48,775 bases of DNA, from contig CAZQAE010000041.1 of assembly GCA_964591275.1 (NCBI GenBank), forward strand, positions 1 to 48,775. The letters are read 5' to 3'. Of the stretch, positions 17,265 through 26,564 are shown in pieces. Numbering within the stretch: the stretch's first letter is position 1; every line of letters starts with the position of its first letter. The notes under the pieces were generated by a model. The model was not told where the DNA came from, searched no databases, and was given only the letters and a program-made list of their open reading frames with translations. The position numbers were made by a program, and so were the translations under genes. Source of the DNA: G963674685 sp964591275. Lineage in GTDB: Bacteria; Lernaellota; Lernaellaia; JACKCT01.

Positions 17265-18488
17265 ATGACAATTCGCCACGCCTTTTACCTGACCCTCATT
17301 TTTTTATCCATAACTCTAATGAGTTGCGGCGCCAAAGAAGACAATGACGATGACGCGCCCGGGATCGACGACTACATCCGCCAGGGGAAAACCCATTTGA
17401 CAACGAACGAAAGCCTTTATGCTGAAGAAGCTTTTGAATCCGCGCTGGAAATCAAGTCGGACAGCCAAGACGCAAAATTCGGCCTCTTTCTCGCGCGCCT
17501 TATTCGTTTGCCGAATTTGATTGATCAACTCGTTGGAACCATTTCCAGCATCAGCTTCGAGGATCAGGCGAACGATAATATGACCAAATCCCTTTCCATC
17601 GGTCCAGGTTTCGACAATTCCATTCACGAGTATTTGTACGAAAACGTCGGCGACCGTCTGGCGGCCAACGAAGTTTTATACGATGCCCTTGCCCTAAGGT
17701 CAGATTTCGATTTCGATCTTGCACGATACCCCATTTCCATCGGCGAATCGGACTTGATGGCTTTTTCCGGCCACTTCGACAAATGCGATCTTTATTTCTT
17801 TGGCTCGATGGATGCGCTGATGAATGCGCTAGTGAACTATCTGCTGGCCATTGATCTGAATTTTGATCCACAACTGTTGATCCTTCCCGATACGGAGGAG
17901 CTTAGCGGCACGACCGAAACGGTGTTGGCCTACGTTGAACTGATTGAAAACCTGCTTTCCAGCGAAGACGCGCCAAACTTTCTCACGTACCGAAAAGACG
18001 GCACCGAGTATTTACAGCAAACGGGAATGGATCTGGGCAATGCATTCGCCCGATTGTCGGCAGCTTACGATTGTATGTCTTCGGCTCTGTTGGAACGGTC
18101 GATGTTTCAATTCCATTATTTCGACCGCAACGCCAACGAAGCCTACTCGCCGTTCAAAGACCCGGTCTTTATTGGGAATACCATCGAGTTAAGCCCGGAT
18201 CCGGCCGGATCGCTTCAATACATCACTCAATTGCTGCCGGATGCCTTTTACGAAGGGTCCGAACTCGATGCCGACCCGACTGTCGCAACGATCACCCTCG
18301 CGGACTTCAATGAACTGCTTTACAGCCTCGAATTGTTGCCCCTGCAATTAGGCCCGATAACAATCGACAATCTGCCCGCCGTACCCGAAATCAATCTCGG
18401 CGACCTGTTTGTTGATCCGGACCCGGAGTCCTTGCAAAACGCATTGCTTGTCATCATTGATCTGATTCACATGGCCCTGGACTCTTAA
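17265..18488 (+). CDS. Helical-repeat lipoprotein of unknown function
   Basis: 407 residues. A signal peptide ends at ITLMSCG, so Cys21 is probably lipidated, and a short acidic stretch (NDDDD-like) follows. Residues about 35-75 look like one TPR-type helix pair (YIRQGKTHLTTNESLYAEEAFESALEIKSDSQDAKFGL). The remainder is helical with many Leu and Asp residues and no recognised enzyme motif. Periplasmic or surface location is expected. It lies between the divergent ceramidase-like gene and the convergent TetR gene, alone. A GAGG lies 12 bases before the ATG, rather far, so the start is moderately sure. Confidence 0.8.
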   Translation: MTIRHAFYLTLIFLSITLMSCGAKEDNDDDAPGIDDYIRQGKTHLTTNESLYAEEAFESALEIKSDSQDAKFGLFLARLIRLPNLIDQLVGTISSISFEDQANDNMTKSLSIGPGFDNSIHEYLYENVGDRLAANEVLYDALALRSDFDFDLARYPISIGESDLMAFSGHFDKCDLYFFGSMDALMNALVNYLLAIDLNFDPQLLILPDTEELSGTTETVLAYVELIENLLSSEDAPNFLTYRKDGTEYLQQTGMDLGNAFARLSAAYDCMSSALLERSMFQFHYFDRNANEAYSPFKDPVFIGNTIELSPDPAGSLQYITQLLPDAFYEGSELDADPTVATITLADFNELLYSLELLPLQLGPITIDNLPAVPEINLGDLFVDPDPESLQNALLVIIDLIHMALDS

Positions 18489-18513
18489 AATCACGAGTCG
18501 AGGGGCGGCGATG

Positions 18514-19155
18514 TCAATCGGGCCGCTCCACTTCCAAGTGCCGTTTCAAAAAGTTTTCAACAAGAAAGCAAATTTCATCGGCCAGTAATTCGTCTTCCAA
18601 AAATTCCGGTCTGTACAAAACGGCCTGATGCGTCAGCGACTCCACAACGTTGAATATGATGAAAAGGATCAGGTCCATTTTGTCTTCGGCAAACTTTTCG
18701 AAATGCTGCTGAAGATGTTCCCTCATCAGTTCGACAATCCGCCCGTCGATCTCGTTGATCTTTTTCAGATCGCCGATCCTCGGGACTTGCTCGACAAGAA
18801 CCTTGTGAAGCGCCGGCTCATAGGCGTGCAGAGCCACCATAGCTTTGACGATTTCAGTGATGGCGACGTTTAACGGAGCGTTCCTGATGGATTGAAACTT
18901 ATTTTGAATGATCTCAAACTCCGTCGTTCCAAGACGCAGGTTCAGTTCCAAAATCAGAGATTCCTTGTTGGGGAAATACTGATACAGGGATCCGACGCTA
19001 ACGCCGGCTCTTTCCGCGATCTTATTTGTCGTCGCCTTGTCGTAACCGTCCTCGATTAAAACCTGAGCAGCCGCGTAGACAATTTCATCAACAAGCGCCC
19101 TGGAGCGCGATTGTTTGGGCATACGCCGGGGTTTTGTATTGAGTTTGCTTTTCAT
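18514..19155 (-). CDS. TetR/AcrR-family transcriptional regulator
   Basis: 213 residues. The N-terminal HTH is textbook TetR: VDEIVYAAAQVLIEDGYDKATTNKIAERAGVSVGSLYQYFPNKESLI (about residues 22-70). The C-terminal ligand-binding part is helical with no clear effector signature. It is transcribed away from the sphingosine-phosphate-lyase-like gene cluster that starts 180 bases upstream, the classic arrangement for a repressor that controls its divergent neighbours and itself. Its ligand may be a lipid or long-chain base, given the neighbours; that is inference. No strong ribosome-binding site is seen. Confidence 0.92.
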   Translation of the reverse strand: MKSKLNTKPRRMPKQSRSRALVDEIVYAAAQVLIEDGYDKATTNKIAERAGVSVGSLYQYFPNKESLILELNLRLGTTEFEIIQNKFQSIRNAPLNVAITEIVKAMVALHAYEPALHKVLVEQVPRIGDLKKINEIDGRIVELMREHLQQHFEKFAEDKMDLILFIIFNVVESLTHQAVLYRPEFLEDELLADEICFLVENFLKRHLEVERPD

Positions 19156-19218
19156 TTGATGCTCATAAAATGCGAGTTGTCACCTCAATTGGCTTTGCAT
19201 ATGATACCGGAACGCGAG

Positions 19219-19248
19219 TGAATGCTCAATTTTTTTTTGGTCCATTCA
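19219..19248. promoter_or_regulatory. Possible TetR operator: TGAATG...CATTCA inverted repeat
   Basis: The arms TGAATG (19219-19224) and CATTCA (19243-19248) are perfectly inverted with 18 bases between, in the divergent region between the regulator and the cluster it probably controls. The spacing is large for a single TetR dimer site, so this may be two half-sites or chance. Confidence 0.25.
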
Positions 19249-19335
19249 AAACGACAGATCATACGATGAAAATATTTTGAGAATACTTCGCGATTATGCG
19301 CCTCATTCCGCGGAACTTCTATAAGGAAATTGACA

Positions 19336-20784
19336 ATGACGAAACCCATTTGCAAAATTCCGAAAAAGGGACTTTCCAGGCAAAGTGTCTTGAAAACAAT
19401 GAAAGAGTACGGCGGTCACGACGCCGACTATAAATCCGGCAAAACCTGGAGTTTGGTCTATTTTCTCGGCGACGAACACACCGAGTTTCTCAAAGAGGCC
19501 TATGGAGCATATTTCAGCGAAAACGGACTGAACCCGATGGCCTTCGAGAGCCTAAAGCGCTTCGAGTCCGAAGTCATCTCCATGACGGCCCGGATGCTAA
19601 ACGGCGACGAGAACTCTGTTGGGACCATGACCTCCGGCGGCACTGAAAGCTGCATATTGTCTGTAAAAACATATCGGGATATGGCCAAAGCCAAAAAGCT
19701 GCTCCCCGGCAAACCCGAGATGATCGTTCCCGAATCAGTGCATGTTGCTTTCGCAAAAGCGGCGGAGTACCTCGGCATAAAATTTGTCCGGGCGCCCCTG
19801 GACAGCGACTGCCGCGTCAACGTCAAGGCCGTAAAACGTCTGATCAACCGCAATACGATTATGCTGGTCGGTTCAGCGCCCTCCTACCCGCACGGCGTCA
19901 TCGACCCCATCGAAGAACTTGGCGAAATCGCCCTAAAGAAAAACATCCCACTGCACGTCGATTCGTGCCTCGGCGGTTTTCTTCTTCCCTTTGTGGAAAA
20001 ACTCGGATACGAAATTCCTCCCTTCGATTTCCGCGTTCCCGGCGTGACCTCGATCTCTGCGGATCTGCACAAATACGGTTTCTCCGCCAAGGGCGCTTCA
20101 ACGATTTGCTATAGAAACATCGACTATATGAAGCACCAGTTTTTTGTCACGGAAAGCTGGCCCGGCGGCATTTTTGCCTCACCGGCCCTGTTGGGGACGC
20201 GGCCCGGCGGCGCGATTGCCGCAGCATGGGGCGCCATGACTACGATTGGAGAAGACGGATACACGAAAAATGCAAAACTCATCATGGAAACGACGCAAAA
20301 GCTCATGGACGGAATACGCGCGATTCCGGAATTGGACATCGTCGGCAAACCCGTGGCGAGCGTTTTTGCTTATCGTTCGACGTCCCGTGATGTGAGTATC
20401 TACGCCGTCTGCGACGTAATGGAAAAAAAGGGTTGGAATATCGACCGGAATCAAAGACCTGAAGCCTTGCACGCCATGGTGACGCCGCATCACGCACGCG
20501 TTGTGGACCGGTATCTGGAAGATCTGCGCGAGGCAGTATCTGTCGTCAAGAAAAACCCGGAACTGGCGCAGCAAGGCGGCGCGGCCATGTACGGTATGAT
20601 CGCCAATATTCCTCTCAGGGGAATGGTGAAAAACAATGTCCTGAAAATGATGATGGACATGTACGGCCCGCAAAGCCAAATGCCCAACCTCCAAAACCCG
20701 CCGGAAGATGGCGACTGGTCCATGAAAGCGGGCATGGCGTTTTTGAAAATGAAAAAACGCTTCTATGACAAGTTTAATTTGTAA
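19336..20784 (+). CDS. Sphingosine-1-phosphate-lyase-like PLP-dependent enzyme
   Basis: 482 residues from ATG 19336, 8 bases after AAGGA; a TTG two codons upstream is less likely. It belongs to the group II PLP decarboxylase fold, and its layout follows sphingosine-1-phosphate lyases: MAFESLKRFESEVISM, GTMTSGGTESCILSV (97-111), HVDSCLGGF (PLP Asp 209) and SADLHKYGFSAKG, with Lys246 the expected Schiff-base Lys. Such enzymes split long-chain-base phosphates into an aldehyde and phosphoethanolamine; decarboxylases of amino acids share the fold, but the SCLGGF and HKYGFSAKG wording favours the lyase branch. No membrane helix is evident at the N-terminus. It is the first gene of a run of four on the plus strand. 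Confidence 0.88.
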   Translation: MTKPICKIPKKGLSRQSVLKTMKEYGGHDADYKSGKTWSLVYFLGDEHTEFLKEAYGAYFSENGLNPMAFESLKRFESEVISMTARMLNGDENSVGTMTSGGTESCILSVKTYRDMAKAKKLLPGKPEMIVPESVHVAFAKAAEYLGIKFVRAPLDSDCRVNVKAVKRLINRNTIMLVGSAPSYPHGVIDPIEELGEIALKKNIPLHVDSCLGGFLLPFVEKLGYEIPPFDFRVPGVTSISADLHKYGFSAKGASTICYRNIDYMKHQFFVTESWPGGIFASPALLGTRPGGAIAAAWGAMTTIGEDGYTKNAKLIMETTQKLMDGIRAIPELDIVGKPVASVFAYRSTSRDVSIYAVCDVMEKKGWNIDRNQRPEALHAMVTPHHARVVDRYLEDLREAVSVVKKNPELAQQGGAAMYGMIANIPLRGMVKNNVLKMMMDMYGPQSQMPNLQNPPEDGDWSMKAGMAFLKMKKRFYDKFNL

Positions 20785-20819
20785 ATGACGAAATATTCGT
20801 GACCTTTGGAGTTTGCTAT

Positions 20820-22760
20820 ATGCCCGAAATTACGCCTTTTCATTACCGAAAAAAGACGCGGAAATGTTGTGTTTTCTCAGCGGCGATCATACTTTTAGCT
20901 TCATTATGCGTCGTGTCATGCGATTACGGTTTCACTGCGGAGCAACCCGCCTATTACGAAGTATACGAGGTATACGGCAGCCCCTACGAACGAGGTTTTC
21001 AGCACGGCCAACGTTTCGAAAGTAAAATACGCTCCCTTTATACGATGCTGCTGTCCAACTCGATCTTCCCATACCTCAATCGGGAAAGAGATGACCTGGC
21101 CAGCGTCATGCTGCGCTACCAAAATGATGAAATTTACGGCGACGGGAAATTCTCCAGTTTGATGATGCTGGAATCGGGCCTCAAGCTCCTGGAAACGATC
21201 CCGCAAGTCTATATCGACGAGATGCAGGGCATTGCCGACGGCTCCGGCATGTCCTTCGAAGAAATACTGGTGATGAACACTTTCTTCGATACGCTGATGG
21301 GCTTTCGCTCCATCACTTTCTTCATCAAACTCATCCAGGCGCCTTTCATGTTGAGCGTCGAAATGGTCGGCGATCTGAATGCGGACGGCGTGGACAATGA
21401 CGGCGACGGCCTTATCGATGAAGGCGACGATGGGCGAAATGATCCCTGGGAGCCAAAGCATTTCGCCACGTGGGTTGAAGTTCCGACGGACGCCGTTTTG
21501 CGCCTGGTGATTGACGACGACAAACCGGGCGTGGACGCAAGCTCCGTCAGAATTCAGATCAACGAAAAACTGTACACGGCGATTGCCGACCCCGAGGTCA
21601 TACAAACCAGAGGGGTCGCCCGAGAGGGCAAGACTATTGAGGTTTCCGTCACGCCGCCGGGAGGATGGCCAGCGGCGAGCGCCGTCTCGATCATCATTCA
21701 GTGCGTCGATCTTAACGTATTAGTCCGTGTGGCGCCGCACCACCCGCGGTCCATGCGCGACGAGCGCATCACTTTCACGACCGCAGGCTACGGCAAAAAA
21801 ACCTTCGAAGTGCCCAATCGCGGATACTCCGACGGTCGCTCGCAACCCACTTCGCTCGGTTTTGCCGTCAGAGGATCGGCGACAACAGATAACGGCGTTT
21901 ACCTTGGCCATAACTTCGCCATGCTTGACAGCGACACTACGCACAAACACGTCACTCTTTTCGTTCACCACCCCGACGAAGGCCCGGACTACGGATTCCT
22001 GGGATACACGGGCATGACCTGGGGATTTTCGGGCATGAACACCGAAGGCGTGACCTATCTGCTCAACCCCTCCGACACCCTGAACAACTCCTTCACAAAA
22101 GGATTCAACGAAGGACTTATCTTCGCCCAACTTCTACCGAAGGGTGTTCCTGCGGGGATGATGGGCAGAGAAATCCTGGCCAAATCCAGCAATACGAATG
22201 ACGCTCTGGATTATCTGGCCAATGAGACGGCGACTTTCGGATGGAACTTCCTGGTCGTTGACGCCGGCGGCGACATGTCCGTCGCCGAACTCGACGGAGA
22301 CATCTTCGATATGCCTTCCAATGGATTTTATTCCTACACGACCGACTTCAATGATCCCGACAACCTCAATGCATGGGGAAATCCGTGGGCCAGCGTGGGG
22401 CCGGACGATATTCGCGCTTCTTCAAACTATTTGAAAAACATCAATGAAATCGAGTATCAGATCGCAACATTCAACATACAGCCGCAACGTTACTGGTCGA
22501 GCTTTTTCTTCAGATCCCTAAAGGCTTTCTGGGTTCTCGGCGATGAGATCGACGCGCGTTACGGCAACCTCAACCTGACCGGCATGGCCGACATCCTGCG
22601 CATCCATGAACTCGAAGACCAGCGCGACGGCATGCAGTCCGCCATCTACGAGCCGAAAAAACTGCTCATCCATGTAGCCGCCGGGCAGGTCCCGCCCAGC
22701 AGCGGCCCCTACAGAGAGTTCAATCTTGGCGCATCCTCCACGAAAGGGGGCATCCAATGA
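20820..22760 (+). CDS. Lipoprotein Ntn hydrolase/acyltransferase of the C45 (AAT-like) type with inserted Ca-binding-like domain
   Basis: 646 residues from the ATG at 20820, with GGAG 9 bases upstream. The signal peptide ends at CVVSC (Cys34 probably lipidated). YYEVYEVYGSPYERGFQHG (45-63) and IADGSGMSFEEILVMNT match the N-terminal part of C45 acyl-CoA:penicillin-acyltransferase-like proteins. The nucleophile region is TSLGFAVRGSATTDNG; aligning its GSAT with the family CTSF..xGSAT puts Ser345 where Cys is usual. Between the halves (about 183-335) sits an insert with a DxDxDG-type acidic loop (GDLNADGVDNDGDGLIDEGD, 184-203) and a beta-rich module. It probably hydrolyses or transfers an acyl-amide bond outside the cell membrane. 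It is 35 bases after the lyase gene. Confidence 0.75.
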   Translation: MPEITPFHYRKKTRKCCVFSAAIILLASLCVVSCDYGFTAEQPAYYEVYEVYGSPYERGFQHGQRFESKIRSLYTMLLSNSIFPYLNRERDDLASVMLRYQNDEIYGDGKFSSLMMLESGLKLLETIPQVYIDEMQGIADGSGMSFEEILVMNTFFDTLMGFRSITFFIKLIQAPFMLSVEMVGDLNADGVDNDGDGLIDEGDDGRNDPWEPKHFATWVEVPTDAVLRLVIDDDKPGVDASSVRIQINEKLYTAIADPEVIQTRGVAREGKTIEVSVTPPGGWPAASAVSIIIQCVDLNVLVRVAPHHPRSMRDERITFTTAGYGKKTFEVPNRGYSDGRSQPTSLGFAVRGSATTDNGVYLGHNFAMLDSDTTHKHVTLFVHHPDEGPDYGFLGYTGMTWGFSGMNTEGVTYLLNPSDTLNNSFTKGFNEGLIFAQLLPKGVPAGMMGREILAKSSNTNDALDYLANETATFGWNFLVVDAGGDMSVAELDGDIFDMPSNGFYSYTTDFNDPDNLNAWGNPWASVGPDDIRASSNYLKNINEIEYQIATFNIQPQRYWSSFFFRSLKAFWVLGDEIDARYGNLNLTGMADILRIHELEDQRDGMQSAIYEPKKLLIHVAAGQVPPSSGPYREFNLGASSTKGGIQ

Positions 22761-23971
22761 AAATACTCTTTGCACTTGGCGTGTCCGCCTTTATGCTCGC
22801 CCTACCCTGCGTGCTCTTCGCCGGATTCACAGAAACCATTCCGCAAGAAACATTTCTTCTCGACACCAGTTTTTTTCAGTCCTCGCTCAATAACCGCTGG
22901 AACGACGACGGCGAACTCGTGCCTCTCATCGACCCCATGGTCCGATACGAGGCGGGCGCGGGAAAGCAGGGGATTCTTAAACCTAAAGTGCAAGCCGATC
23001 TCGGCGTTTTGGCGCTGCAACTCCATTATGGGATCACCGATAGCCTCCTGGTCGGCATTGGCGTGCCCATCGTAATGTACGCGCACGTCGATCCCAAATT
23101 TGAATGGGAGGAAGGCGACTACCAGTGGAATCTGGGGCGCACTTACAGCGAGAAGGATTTCTGGGACTGGGCCGGCAGCATGGGGCAACCCAAACCGGGC
23201 AAGTGGGAGGGCAGCAATGGCGTTCTTGCCGATATTATCCTGGCAAGCCGCTGGCGCTTCACCGACAAATCCGAATGGTTTCGGGACCGTGGCCTGGCCA
23301 TGTCCTTCATGTTCATGGGCGCGCTTCCCACCGGCACGCAGGCCGAATCCGAGAAGGTCGTGTCTGCGGGAACAACAACCTGGGAACTCCACACCAACGG
23401 CGACCTTTGTTTTCACCTGGGGCTCGACAAGTTCTTTCGCAAAAGTCTCAACAACAGGCTGGTCCTGGGTTTGGATGCGTTTTACGAGATCATGCTCCCG
23501 CACGAATACACTGCGCCGCAGGGCGAAGAAAATCCTCTGATGCTCAACATCCGCCCCTACACCGGCAAGTATTATACTATTGACGGAGGCGATTTTTCGG
23601 GATTTTCCACGCAGATCGACGTTGTGCCCATCAAGGGCAAAGCCAGGCAGACATGGCTCACAAAGGGCAACCCGGAGTTGGCCGCCAAATTTCCACCGAT
23701 TCTGACTCTTACAGCGCGCTACACATTCACGCATTTGCAACAATCCGACTGGGAGTCGGACTCGGATGTTTGGGACTGGGAACAAGAGGAAATGTGGAAA
23801 CCGGGCTATAAAAACATCCTGTTCGGACAGGCGTCGCTCGCACTTTTCCGATTCGGAATCCCGGTTATGCCCTACGCCTCCTACCGCAATATCACATGGC
23901 TTCCCGGCAAAAACACTCGAGCGCCCAACGTCCTGGGACTCGGCATTAAAGCTATCTTAAAATTCTGGTAA
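22757..23971 (+). CDS. Outer-membrane beta-barrel protein
   Basis: 404 residues. An N-terminal signal peptide (MKILFALGVSAFMLALPCVLFA) is followed by alternating polar/aromatic strands (for example LALQLHYGITDSLLVGIGVPI, LVLGLDAFYEIMLP, GLGIKAILKF), and the chain ends in Phe-Trp, as expected for a BAM-assembled barrel. No specific porin or FadL family is recognised. Its ATG overlaps the previous stop (ATGA), with an AAGGGGG site at 22744-22750, so it is co-translated with the C45-like gene. In context it could import the lipid or lipid fragment that the neighbouring lipoprotein hydrolases process. Confidence 0.8.
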   Translation: MKILFALGVSAFMLALPCVLFAGFTETIPQETFLLDTSFFQSSLNNRWNDDGELVPLIDPMVRYEAGAGKQGILKPKVQADLGVLALQLHYGITDSLLVGIGVPIVMYAHVDPKFEWEEGDYQWNLGRTYSEKDFWDWAGSMGQPKPGKWEGSNGVLADIILASRWRFTDKSEWFRDRGLAMSFMFMGALPTGTQAESEKVVSAGTTTWELHTNGDLCFHLGLDKFFRKSLNNRLVLGLDAFYEIMLPHEYTAPQGEENPLMLNIRPYTGKYYTIDGGDFSGFSTQIDVVPIKGKARQTWLTKGNPELAAKFPPILTLTARYTFTHLQQSDWESDSDVWDWEQEEMWKPGYKNILFGQASLALFRFGIPVMPYASYRNITWLPGKNTRAPNVLGLGIKAILKFW

Positions 23972-23988
23972 GAAATGGAGAATCGTCA

Positions 23989-26553
23989 ATGAAAATCAAA
24001 ATTATCCTTATGGCCTTTGTCGCCGCGGCGCTGATTGCGACGGTGGGTTGCTCTTCGCCAACCTTTCGCTACATCGGTTACCGTCTCAGCCCCGACCGCG
24101 TGGACATGCGCGACATCGACCTCAGTTCAGCCGATATCGAATCTCCCGTCACGATCTACCTCGACAAATACGCCGTGCCGCACATCACAGCCTCCGATGA
24201 GGCATCGCTGAGTTTCGGCATCGGCTATATGCACGGACGCGACCGTCGATTTCAGTTGGAACTCCTGCGCTTATTGTCCATGGGCAGATTGCGCGAACTC
24301 ATCGGCGATCAGGATACGAGCGGCGCCGTGGGCAGATTGGAAATCATCAACCGCATGATTGATCTGGGCCAGGATGCCCGTTCCATCATAGACAATGCCT
24401 CAAAACGTGACCTGGCTGTTTTCCAGGCCTATGCCGACGGCGTCAACGCCGCGACGAAAAAAGAACCAACCCCAATGGAATTTCGGCTCTTTGATTATCA
24501 ACCGGCCGATTGGGCGCCCATGGACACGGCCTATATCGCCGCCCTTATTTCTTTCGGCCTCAGCAAAAACTGGGAACATGAACTCGCGCGCCTGGAACTG
24601 ATAATCCACCAACTTCAAACCGGAGAGACTGTCGAGCGTGCTTTGACGATTTGGCCGCCCCGCCTGGATCTGGGACCGCATCTCGTTGGCAAAAAACCCG
24701 AAACCGATCCTTTCGCCGACATTCCACCCGTGGCGCCGGAACTTGTCGCCTACCTTATCGAACACGCAAAAACGGCGTCATCGGCCAGCAGCGCTTTGCC
24801 AGAAAAGCTGCTTTGTCAAAATGATGAACATCCTCTGAGCGCCTTCGGGAAAGGCGGATCAAGAAGCAACAACTGGGCTATGAGCGGTGCCTGGACTAAG
24901 ACCGGCAAGGGCGCATTTTCCTCCGACCCGCACATGCCGCATATGCTTCCTTCGCTGGCTTATCTCATGCATGTCAAATGCGATGGTTGCGAGTCTGGCG
25001 ACTATGAAATCATCGGCGGCGTCTTCATGGGTTTTCCCGCCATCACCTTCGGAACAAACGGCAAAGTTGCATGGGGACCCACATCGAATTGGGGCGACAT
25101 GACCGACCTCTACGTGGAAAAACCCGCACCGGGCAAACCCGATCATTATCTGTACCAGGGGAAAGCCGAAGCCTTCAAAACCCGCGTCGAAGTATTTCGG
25201 ATCAGGCAAAAGAACGGAGATTTCAAGGAGGAAAGTAAAAGCGTTCGCATGTCCCGCCATGGCGTCATCCTCAACGATTTCATCGAACGCCTTCCAGACG
25301 ATTTTCCTCTTGTGGCATTGCGGCGTAGCCCGGAAAAAGGCCAGCCGGTCAAAGCGATACTCAATCTGTACCAGTCCCAAAACGTCACCGAGGCACGCCA
25401 CGCATTGGATGATTTTTTCGCTATGGTCGGCCATTGGTCCCTGGCGGACTCCAGCGGCGACATTGCCTATTGCGGACCGATGTTGCTTCCCCGTCGAACG
25501 AAGCACCTGGGCACAATTCCCGTACCAGGTTGGACGGATGCATACGAATGGGACGGGTTCATCCCCATCAAGGATCTGCCATGGATAGAGAATCCTCCCG
25601 AGGGCTTTCTCGGCACGGCCAATAATCAGGTCGTACAACCGGAATCCACCGGATATCCAATCAACTTCGAGGGCAACGTCGTGCATCGCTGGGCCAGGAT
25701 CAAGCAGGTTCTTTCGAGCGGCGTCACCGGCGATGCCATTGCCCGTCAAATCGGCGATCTGCAACTGGACGCCGTCGACATGGGCGTACGCGAAGTCATG
25801 TCCATTTATGAAAATGCCTTGAGTCGCTTGAGCAAAAACGACGACGAACTTATCGCCGAAGCGGCGGAAACGCTCTTGGCCTGGGACGGCGACTGCATGC
25901 CGGAAGAAATTGCGCCCACTCTATTCAATTCGCTCAACGCGCATCTGATACGCCGGACGCTGGAAGATGAATTCAGCGAAGCGACTCTTGAATTTATCAT
26001 GAGCTACTTCAACATTGAACCATTCGTTTACGGCATCCTGAGCAATCCCGCCAATCCCGCCTGGGACGACCGTAGAACCGACAAAAAGGAAAACGCCGAC
26101 GAGATCATTGAGCAAGCCTTCATCGATACGGTGGACGCTTTGACAAAACGATACGGCGACGACATGGAAAAGTGGCAGTGGCAAAAGGCCGCACCTTTTT
26201 TCATCAAGCATTCCTTCGGCGGTTCAAAGTCGCTGGCAAAACACTTGAACCGGGGACCCTTCCCCACGCGGGGCGCCATCGACACCGTTTTCAAACACCA
26301 GTTCGACCGCAGCGACTCCACGCAATTTCCGATCCACAACGGACCGGTAATGCGTGTCATGGTGGATTTCAATGATCTGCCTGGTTCGCGAATGGTATTG
26401 CCCGGCGGGCAATCCGGCAGACCTTCCTCGCAGTACTATGACGACCAGATCGATATGTTCATGTCGGGCTCTGGAATATCAATGGGAATGGGCTTTGAGT
26501 CGGTCAAGGAAAACGCCGTCGGGCGAATCGTCATCAAGCCGGAGAAACGCTAA
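23989..26553 (+). CDS. Penicillin-acylase-family Ntn hydrolase (S45), lipoprotein
   Basis: 854 residues. A signal peptide ends at IATVGCSS (Cys21 lipidated). The alpha-chain region has VTIYLDKYAVPHITA and GIGYMHGRDRRFQLELLR..SMGRLREL, the usual S45 entry. The beta chain should start at Ser293 in GGSRSNNWAMSG, the autocatalytic Ser of the SNNW motif, followed by KGAFSSDPHMP and AITFGTNGKVAWGPT. The family cleaves amide bonds of acylated compounds: penicillins, acyl-homoserine lactones, capsaicin and other N-acyl amides. GGAG lies 8 bases before the ATG, and only 17 bases separate it from the barrel gene. It is probably on the outside of the inner membrane or on the outer membrane, acting on the same substrate class as its neighbours. 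Confidence 0.9.
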   Translation: MKIKIILMAFVAAALIATVGCSSPTFRYIGYRLSPDRVDMRDIDLSSADIESPVTIYLDKYAVPHITASDEASLSFGIGYMHGRDRRFQLELLRLLSMGRLRELIGDQDTSGAVGRLEIINRMIDLGQDARSIIDNASKRDLAVFQAYADGVNAATKKEPTPMEFRLFDYQPADWAPMDTAYIAALISFGLSKNWEHELARLELIIHQLQTGETVERALTIWPPRLDLGPHLVGKKPETDPFADIPPVAPELVAYLIEHAKTASSASSALPEKLLCQNDEHPLSAFGKGGSRSNNWAMSGAWTKTGKGAFSSDPHMPHMLPSLAYLMHVKCDGCESGDYEIIGGVFMGFPAITFGTNGKVAWGPTSNWGDMTDLYVEKPAPGKPDHYLYQGKAEAFKTRVEVFRIRQKNGDFKEESKSVRMSRHGVILNDFIERLPDDFPLVALRRSPEKGQPVKAILNLYQSQNVTEARHALDDFFAMVGHWSLADSSGDIAYCGPMLLPRRTKHLGTIPVPGWTDAYEWDGFIPIKDLPWIENPPEGFLGTANNQVVQPESTGYPINFEGNVVHRWARIKQVLSSGVTGDAIARQIGDLQLDAVDMGVREVMSIYENALSRLSKNDDELIAEAAETLLAWDGDCMPEEIAPTLFNSLNAHLIRRTLEDEFSEATLEFIMSYFNIEPFVYGILSNPANPAWDDRRTDKKENADEIIEQAFIDTVDALTKRYGDDMEKWQWQKAAPFFIKHSFGGSKSLAKHLNRGPFPTRGAIDTVFKHQFDRSDSTQFPIHNGPVMRVMVDFNDLPGSRMVLPGGQSGRPSSQYYDDQIDMFMSGSGISMGMGFESVKENAVGRIVIKPEKR

Positions 26554-26564
26554 GCACAGCCGTT

